A stretch of DNA of 64,000 bases from Thiopseudomonas denitrificans (GTDB lineage Bacteria; Pseudomonadota; Gammaproteobacteria; Pseudomonadales; Pseudomonadaceae): contig NZ_LNJZ01000009.1 of NCBI RefSeq assembly GCF_002866065.1, forward strand, positions 124,001 to 188,000, written 5' to 3'. Below, piece after piece: positions 58,068 through 64,000 of the stretch. The first letter of the stretch is position 1. Each line of letters opens with the position of its first letter. The translations under genes were made by a program, and so were the position numbers. The notes beneath the pieces are model-generated. The model saw only the letters and a program-made list of their open reading frames with translations. It had not been told where the DNA came from and searched no databases.

Positions 58068-59156
58068 TTAGCCGATCTGGATTTCAGGCATCACCGTACC
58101 CGCATGGGCAGCCACGCTCAGGCGTGCGCCAACGGTGCGCGCCAGCTGCTGGTAGATCATGGCGATCTGGCTTTCCGGGTCGGCCATGGTGGTCGGCTTG
58201 CCGCCATCGCACTGCATACGGATGGCCATGGACAGCGGCAACGAGGCCAGCAGGTCGACTTCGTAGGTATCGGCCAGCCGGCCACCACCGCCCTCGCCAA
58301 AAATGTGTTCGATATGGCCACAGTTGGAGCACACATGCATGGCCATGTTCTCCACCACACCCAGCACCGGAATATTGACCTTGCGGAACATCTCGATGCC
58401 TTTTTTCGCGTCCAGCAGGGCGATGTCCTGTGGTGTGGTGACAATCACCGCACCGGCCACTGCCGCCTTTTGCGACAGTGTCAGCTGAATGTCACCGGTG
58501 CCCGGCGGCATGTCCACCACCAGATAATCCAGCTCACCCCAGGCAGTTTGCGTCAACATCTGCAGCAGCGCACCGGAGGCCATCGGGCCGCGCCATACCA
58601 TTGGTGTCTCGTCATTGGTCAAAAACGCCATCGACATTACCTTGATGCCCATGGCTTCTACCGGTACGAAGTACTTTTCATCCCTCACACCCGGGCGGGT
58701 GCCCGGCGCGATACCGAACATGATGCCCTGGCTCGGGCCATAGATGTCGGCGTCCAGCACACCCACCCGGGCTCCCTCACGGGCCAGCGCCAACGCCAGG
58801 TTGGAAGCAGTGGTGGACTTGCCGACCCCGCCCTTGCCGGAGGATACGGCAATCACGTTTTTCACTTGCGCCAGGGTGGCCGGCCCGGCCATGCCGGCCT
58901 GCGCAGGCACTTCCCAGTCGACTTGCACACGTGCTGCCGTCACACCCTCAAGCTGCTCCAGCTTCATTTGCAGCATCTGCGCCCAGCCTGTCTTGAACTG
59001 GTCGGCGGCATAACCAAGCTGCAGCTGTACATCAACCTGGCCATCGGCAATGCGGATGTCACGCACACACCCGGCACTGACCGGATCCTGATTCAAATGG
59101 GGGTCGGTCAGCTCGCGCAAAGCGGCTTCTACCTGCTCACGGCCAGGCTGTGTCAT
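58068..59156 (-). CDS. apbC: Iron-sulfur cluster carrier ATPase Mrp (ApbC)
   Basis: This 362-residue NBP35/Mrp ATPase assembles or transfers Fe-S clusters. It has an N-terminal DUF59/MIP18 domain (residues 1-80), deviant Walker A SSGKGGVGKSTTA near 103-113, and the cluster-binding C-x2-C pair in CSNCGHIEHIFG near 275. It is divergent from metG, as in many gammaproteobacteria. Confidence 0.95.
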   Translation of the reverse strand: MTQPGREQVEAALRELTDPHLNQDPVSAGCVRDIRIADGQVDVQLQLGYAADQFKTGWAQMLQMKLEQLEGVTAARVQVDWEVPAQAGMAGPATLAQVKNVIAVSSGKGGVGKSTTASNLALALAREGARVGVLDADIYGPSQGIMFGIAPGTRPGVRDEKYFVPVEAMGIKVMSMAFLTNDETPMVWRGPMASGALLQMLTQTAWGELDYLVVDMPPGTGDIQLTLSQKAAVAGAVIVTTPQDIALLDAKKGIEMFRKVNIPVLGVVENMAMHVCSNCGHIEHIFGEGGGGRLADTYEVDLLASLPLSMAIRMQCDGGKPTTMADPESQIAMIYQQLARTVGARLSVAAHAGTVMPEIQIG

Positions 59157-59453
59157 GGCTGCTTACTCCTGTGACGAATAAAAACGGAACCGCCTCAGTC
59201 TAGTCGATCAGGCTTTTTTTTGCTGTGTGATTTGCCGCCCGCTTCCCGTCCCGGCATCGCGCCGGCAAGCAGTCCGGGCCGAAAAACAAGCAACCGCTAC
59301 CTCACACAAAAACACCCGTACAACAGCTTGTCGTGCCAGGCTGGCACATCGCCACCCGCGACAACGCGCCACCGGTACCACTACAGGTGAACAACCCGCC
59401 ACTTTTCGCTACAATGTGACGCTTTATTTCATCTTTATCCTGTTGGAAGCACC
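59157..59453. promoter_or_regulatory. apbC-metG divergent region
   Basis: The 297 bp hold no gene. A TACAAT (59410-59415) 41 bp before metG is the best -10 for that gene; the -35 upstream is weak. Otherwise nothing is seen. Confidence 0.35.
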
Positions 59454-61496
59454 ATGAACCCGACCCGCCAGATTCTTGTTACCAGCGCACTTCCCTACGC
59501 CAACGGCTCCATTCACCTGGGGCACATGCTGGAGTACATCCAGACCGACATGTGGGTGCGTTTTCAGAAAATGCGCGGGCACCAGTGCATTTACGTGTGC
59601 GCTGATGATGCCCACGGCTCGGCGATCATGCTGCGTGCCGAACAGGAAGGCATTACGCCCGAGCAACTGATTGCCAACGTACATGCCGAACACAGCAGCG
59701 ACTTTGCCGACTTTCTGGTGGATTTCGACAACTATTACAGCACTCACAGCGAAGAAAACCGCGAGCTGTCCGAGCTGATCTACAACCGCCTGAAAAAGGC
59801 CGGCCATATTGCCACCCGTTCGGTGACCCAGTATTTCGACCCGGAAAAGGGCATGTTCCTGGCCGACCGTTTCATCAAGGGCACCTGCCCCAAGTGCAAG
59901 GCCGAAGACCAGTACGGTGACAACTGCGAAAAGTGCGGTGCCACCTACCACCCGACCGAACTGAAAAACCCGCGCTCGGCGATCTCCGGTGCCACCCCGG
60001 TGCTGAAGGATTCGGAGCACTTCTTCTTCCGTCTGCCCGAGTTCAGCGACATGCTCAAACGCTGGACCCGCAGCGGCGCACTGCAAACGTCGGTGGCCAA
60101 CAAGCTGGCCGAATGGCTGGATGCCGGCCTGCAGGAGTGGGACATCTCCCGTGATGCGCCCTATTTCGGTTTTGAAATCCCCGGCGCACCGGGCAAGTTC
60201 TTCTATGTCTGGCTGGATGCGCCCATCGGCTACATGGCCAGCTTCAAGAACCTCTGTGAACGCCGCACCGATCTGGACTTCGACAGCTTCTGGGCCAAGG
60301 GTACCGACACCGAGCTGTACCACTTCATCGGCAAGGACATCATCAACTTCCATGCGCTGTTCTGGCCGGCCATGCTGCAAGGTGCCGGTTTCCGCAAACC
60401 GACTGCCGTCAACGTGCACGGTTACCTGACCGTCAACGGTGCCAAGATGTCCAAATCGCGCGGCACCTTCATCAAGGCGCGCACCTATCTGGAACATCTG
60501 CAGCCTGAATACCTGCGTTACTACTACGCGACCAAGCTGGGCCGTGGTGTCGAGGATCTGGACCTGAATCTGGAAGACTTCATTCACAAGGTCAACTCCG
60601 ACCTGGTCGGCAAGCTGGTCAACATCGCCAGCCGCTGTGCCGGCTTCGTGCACAAGGGCAATGCCGGCGTGCTGGCCGAAGCCAATGCCGCTCCCGAGCT
60701 GTGGGACAGTTTCCTGGCCGCCGAAGCCAGCATCGCCGAGGCTTACGAAAACCGTGATTTTGCCCGCGCCATGCGCGAGATCATGCATCTGGCCGACGAT
60801 GCCAACGCCTGGATTGCCGACAAGGCGCCCTGGGCCATGAACAAGATCGACGGCAAGCAGGACGAGGTTCAGGCCATCTGCTCGCTGGGTATCAACCTGT
60901 TCAAGCAGCTGGTCATCTACCTCAAGCCTGTGCTGCCTGTCTTGGCGGAAAACGCCCGCCAATTCCTGAATGTGGACAGTCTGGACTGGGATCAGCTACA
61001 GACCCGTCTGGTCAATCACCAGCTCAACCCGTTTCAGCCACTGATGACCCGGATCGATGCCAAACAGGTCGAAGCCATGACCGAAGCAGCCAAAGAGGAT
61101 TTGCAAGAAGTGGAAAACCAGCAGCCAGCAGGCGAACCAACCGAGCTGGACAAGGACCCGATTGGTGACGAGATCAACTTTGACGCCTTTGCTGCCGTTG
61201 ACCTGCGCATTGCGCTGATCGAAAAGGCCGAATTCGTGGAGGGTGCCGACAAGCTGCTTTGCCTGACACTGGATCTGGGCGGCATCAAGCGCAATGTATT
61301 TTCCGGCATCAAGAGTGCTTACCCTGACCCTGCCAAGCTGGAAGGCCGGCTGACTGCTTATGTGGCCAACCTGGCCCCGCGCAAGATGAAGTTCGGCGTG
61401 TCGGAAGGCATGGTGCTGGCGGCCGGCCCTGGCGGAAAGGATATTTTCCTGCTGAGTCCTGATAGCGGGGCTGTGCCGGGGCAGCGGATTAGTTGA
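59454..61496 (+). CDS. metG: Methionyl-tRNA synthetase
   Basis: This 680-residue synthetase charges tRNA-Met. It has the HIGH-type motif HLGH near residue 22, a zinc knuckle C-P-K-C...C-E-K-C at 145-161, KMSKSRG near 335, and a C-terminal Trbp111-like dimerisation domain ([20 protein letters not shown]). Length and domains match the Pseudomonas enzyme. Confidence 0.97.
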   Translation: MNPTRQILVTSALPYANGSIHLGHMLEYIQTDMWVRFQKMRGHQCIYVCADDAHGSAIMLRAEQEGITPEQLIANVHAEHSSDFADFLVDFDNYYSTHSEENRELSELIYNRLKKAGHIATRSVTQYFDPEKGMFLADRFIKGTCPKCKAEDQYGDNCEKCGATYHPTELKNPRSAISGATPVLKDSEHFFFRLPEFSDMLKRWTRSGALQTSVANKLAEWLDAGLQEWDISRDAPYFGFEIPGAPGKFFYVWLDAPIGYMASFKNLCERRTDLDFDSFWAKGTDTELYHFIGKDIINFHALFWPAMLQGAGFRKPTAVNVHGYLTVNGAKMSKSRGTFIKARTYLEHLQPEYLRYYYATKLGRGVEDLDLNLEDFIHKVNSDLVGKLVNIASRCAGFVHKGNAGVLAEANAAPELWDSFLAAEASIAEAYENRDFARAMREIMHLADDANAWIADKAPWAMNKIDGKQDEVQAICSLGINLFKQLVIYLKPVLPVLAENARQFLNVDSLDWDQLQTRLVNHQLNPFQPLMTRIDAKQVEAMTEAAKEDLQEVENQQPAGEPTELDKDPIGDEINFDAFAAVDLRIALIEKAEFVEGADKLLCLTLDLGGIKRNVFSGIKSAYPDPAKLEGRLTAYVANLAPRKMKFGVSEGMVLAAGPGGKDIFLLSPDSGAVPGQRIS

Positions 61497-61525
61497 TTTT
61501 TGGATTGGTGTTTTTTGGGCGCGGG

Positions 61526-61690
61526 GGTTTGCACTTCGGCGTCAGGGCCGGGCGTGGCCGGAGTCAGGCTGACGCTGGTTCGTGTCACTGAAGTGCCACA
61601 AACCGCTAATGCCTGACCCTCGGCCACACCCGGCCCGAACCTGCCTTGTGCGGGTGGAGGGATTGGCCCCGCTATCGATGATAGCGGGGT
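61526..61690. repeat. Structured intergenic inverted repeats after metG
   Basis: Arms GGGCCGGG...GTCAGGC (61545-61569) and its near complement (61611-61636) are interleaved with a second pair GGTTTG/CACTTC (61526-61537) and GAAGTGCCACAAACC (61590-61604). A perfect hairpin CCCCGCTATC-GAT-GATAGCGGGG follows at 61667-61689. No T run, no coding frame. The 301 bp gap has nothing else. Confidence 0.65.
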
Positions 61691-61797
61691 GCTGTCGCCA
61701 TGTGGGTTGCTGGTTTTATGAGTTTTGTCCGATCTGTGAATGAAACTGTCATTTGTACTGAAGGTTCTGGATATACGTGCAACAAAGGAATCAGCCC

Positions 61798-63111
61798 ATG
61801 CCCATGAAAGCCGGACAAGCTCTACGCGTACTCGCCTGCCTGCTGTTTCTCTGTGCCCTGCCCGGTCTGGTGGCTGCCAAGGATTATGGCTATCCCCTTG
61901 CCAACCCTTTTGAGGCGACCATTGCCGGTACGCCCGGGCCGCTGATGCCGCAGCTGCCTGCCACGCGTGATATCAAACAGAAAGACTACAGTTTCAACCT
62001 GCGCCCCGAGCGCGAGCATGGTTTGCCGGCCAATTTCTGGGCGGTGAAGCGTTTCAAGTACCGGCTGGCCCGGCAAAAGCACGAGGCACCGCTGATTTTC
62101 ATCATTGCCGGTACCGGCGCGCGCTATGACGCCAGTGGCATGGAATACCTGAAAAAGCTGTTTTACGGCGCCGGCTTCCATGTGGTCCAGCTGTCCTCGC
62201 CGACCAGTTACGACTTCATGGTTTCGGCCTCCAAACATGCGACTCCCGGCTACTCGCCGCTGGATGCTGCCGAGCTGTACGCTGTCATGCAGCGCATCCG
62301 CCAGCGTCATGACGACCTGCCGGTCAGCGACTGGCATCTGACCGGTTACAGCCTTGGTGCCCTCGAGGCCGCCTTTGTCAGTGAAATGGACAGCCAGCAA
62401 CAGGCCATCGGCTTCAGCCGCACATTGCTGATCAACCCGCCGGTCAATCTGCATACTTCGGTGAGCAATCTGGACCGCATGGCCCGGGTCAGGCTGGACG
62501 ATTTGCCTCTAGGCGAATCCTTCTATCAGTCCCTGTTCGACCGTCTGGCCCGTTTCTTCGAGCGCAAGGGCCGTTTCGACCTCAACGAAGCGATGCTGTT
62601 CGAGTTCCAGCAATCCCGTGAGCGGCTGAATGACGAGCAGCTGGCGCTGCTGATTGCCAGCGTGTTCCGCTTCGCTTCCGCCGACATCAACTTTGTCTCC
62701 GACCTGATCAACCGCCGCGGCCTGATCACCCAACCCGGCGTGCGCATCAACGACGGCACCAGCCTGACGCCCTATTTCGAGCTGGCCATGCTGTGTGATT
62801 TCAACTGCTACCTGCGTGACCAGCTGCTGCCCTTCTGGCAGAAACGCTACCAGCCCGATGGCAGCCTTGAGCAGCTGATCCACGCCACCAGCCTGTACGC
62901 CCTTGCTGATTACCTGCGTCAGGCTGACAACCTGGCCGTGATGCACAATGCAGACGACATCATTCTTGGCGAGGGTGATCTTGAATACCTGGACGGCCTG
63001 CTCGGCTCCCGGCTGATGCTCTACCCCCGTGGCGGACACCTGGGCAACATGCAGTTCACCACCAATGCCGCCGACATGCTGGAGTTTTTCCATGCGCAGA
63101 CCTATGAATAG
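61798..63111 (+). CDS. Periplasmic alpha/beta-hydrolase-like protein
   Basis: This 437-residue protein has a signal peptide (LACLLFLCALPGLVAAKD) and a serine-hydrolase core: IFIIAGTGARYD at about 100 (oxyanion) and GYSLGALEA near 183 (nucleophile elbow). The ATG at 61798 follows AAAGGAA. It overlaps mlaA by 20 bp; a joint role in outer-membrane lipid turnover is inference. The sequence is sometimes labelled a kinase in databases, which the motifs do not support. Confidence 0.78.
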   Translation: MPMKAGQALRVLACLLFLCALPGLVAAKDYGYPLANPFEATIAGTPGPLMPQLPATRDIKQKDYSFNLRPEREHGLPANFWAVKRFKYRLARQKHEAPLIFIIAGTGARYDASGMEYLKKLFYGAGFHVVQLSSPTSYDFMVSASKHATPGYSPLDAAELYAVMQRIRQRHDDLPVSDWHLTGYSLGALEAAFVSEMDSQQQAIGFSRTLLINPPVNLHTSVSNLDRMARVRLDDLPLGESFYQSLFDRLARFFERKGRFDLNEAMLFEFQQSRERLNDEQLALLIASVFRFASADINFVSDLINRRGLITQPGVRINDGTSLTPYFELAMLCDFNCYLRDQLLPFWQKRYQPDGSLEQLIHATSLYALADYLRQADNLAVMHNADDIILGEGDLEYLDGLLGSRLMLYPRGGHLGNMQFTTNAADMLEFFHAQTYE

Positions 63112-63859
63112 ACTCCTGCTGGCAAGCGCCCTGCTGCTGGCGTTACCGCTGGCCAGTGCGCAGCAGTACGAGTTCACCCGCCCGCTGGAGCGGCTGACCT
63201 TCAGCGACGAACTGGAACAGTACCAGTTCGAACGCGCCACCCTTGGCGCCCTGAAAGTCAGCGACCCGCTCGAACAACTGAACCGGCGCATCTATCACTT
63301 CAACTACAAATTCGACCAGCATGTATTTCTGCCGACAGTACGCACCTACCGCAAGGTCACGCCGCGCCCGCTGCGCAGCGGCATCAGCAATGCCTACGCC
63401 AACCTGAAGGAAGTGCCCACCATCGCCAACAGTCTGTTGCAGCTGAAGGGCAAGCGGGCCATGCACAGCACCGCACGCTTGTTGTTCAACAGCATTTTCG
63501 GCGTTGCCGGACTCTGGGACGTAGCCAGCAAGATGGGGCTGGAGCCAGTCAAGGAGGATTTCGGCCAGACTCTCGGCCACTACGGCGTGCCTCCCGGCCC
63601 CTACCTGATGCTGCCCTTTCTCGGGCCGTCCAGCCTGCGTGACACCGGTGGCCTGGTCACTGATTTCCTGCTGGAACGGGATATCAACTGGCTCGACTAC
63701 CCCGAAACCAGCCGACGCCAGCCGGCACTGTACGGACTGGAAGTCATTGATACCCGCCATACCACCGAACTCAGGTACGGCCAGCTCAACTCGCCGTTCG
63801 AATACGAGAAAATCCGCTACATCTATATCAAGGCACGCGAGTTGCAGATCAGGGACTGA
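63092..63859 (+). CDS. mlaA: MlaA (VacJ) family outer-membrane lipid asymmetry protein
   Basis: MlaA removes mislocalised phospholipids from the outer leaflet with porins. The 255 residues show the family core DPLEQLNRRIYHFNYKFDQH, then NLKEVPTIANSLLQLKG and FGQTLGHYGVPPGPYLMLP. The signal peptide LLLASALLLALPLASAQ has no lipobox Cys, unlike E. coli MlaA, so it may be processed by signal peptidase I. The ATG at 63092 follows GGAG; a second ATG at 63104 is possible. Confidence 0.9.
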   Translation: MRRPMNRLLLASALLLALPLASAQQYEFTRPLERLTFSDELEQYQFERATLGALKVSDPLEQLNRRIYHFNYKFDQHVFLPTVRTYRKVTPRPLRSGISNAYANLKEVPTIANSLLQLKGKRAMHSTARLLFNSIFGVAGLWDVASKMGLEPVKEDFGQTLGHYGVPPGPYLMLPFLGPSSLRDTGGLVTDFLLERDINWLDYPETSRRQPALYGLEVIDTRHTTELRYGQLNSPFEYEKIRYIYIKARELQIRD

Positions 63860-64000
63860 TTTGCAGGCAAGGCACTGCTGCGGCACTTTCACTGCCGGAA
63901 GGCAACCCGGCACGAATAAAAGGATGCGTCCGTTCACCATAAAAGAGTTAAACTGACACCATCCCTGCGGAATGCCGCGCTATAGTGGCACAAAGCAATC

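Overview
The window looks like chromosome from a gammaproteobacterium of the Pseudomonas group. The translation blocks (secG-tRNA-Leu-rimP-nusA-infB-rbfA-truB-rpsO-pnp and rlmE-ftsH-folP-glmM-tpiA), a Pseudomonas-type malonate decarboxylase cluster (mdcABCDEGH-madLM), two chemoreceptors preceded by FliA-type promoters, and metG and Mrp of Pseudomonas type all point that way. The assignment rests on recalled protein similarity, not on a search.

Layout. 0-8 kb: a GIY-YIG protein, a one-domain asparaginase, a carboxylesterase, a four-gene tripartite ABC exporter (outer-membrane factor, MacA-like adaptor, separate ATPase and permease) and a thiolase. 8-17 kb: a decayed Rpn/YhgA-type gene, a frameshifted mdcR, and the malonate transporter and decarboxylase operon on the minus strand, which starts from a promoter with a LysR-type palindrome. 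17-30.3 kb: AhpD-like and Gfa-like proteins, six tandem copies of a 178-179 bp unit, a TonB-dependent receptor, a secreted nuclease, a chemoreceptor, glutathione-dependent formaldehyde oxidation (fghA, adhC), a glutathione transferase and metE. 30.6-47.9 kb: core translation and cell-envelope genes with tRNA-Leu(GAG), then small CMD, CBS and DUF2945 genes. 47.9-55.5 kb: an accessory island. 56-64 kb: a second chemoreceptor, Mrp, metG, a periplasmic hydrolase and mlaA.

The island is the most interesting part. An Lrp/AsnC regulator is divergent from a tight seven-gene operon: Dabb barrel, DUF2000, PaaK-like adenylate-forming ligase, class IV aminotransferase, a two-domain fusion of a BacA-like (prephenate decarboxylase/dehydratase) domain with an AhpD/CMD-like domain, an ornithine-cyclodeaminase-like reductase and a LysE exporter. 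My inference is a pathway that makes a non-proteinogenic amino acid (possibly prephenate-derived) or a conjugate of one, and exports it. I do not recognise the set as a described cluster. The island is bounded on the left by a Bug/TctC gene relic and on the right by an internally deleted IS1380-type element whose end truncates a WYL-domain regulator.

A second theme is a repeat family: two small AT-rich stem-loops in inverted orientation, about 80-95 bp in all, present nine times (six in the tandem array, three dispersed). It resembles a REPIN or MITE.
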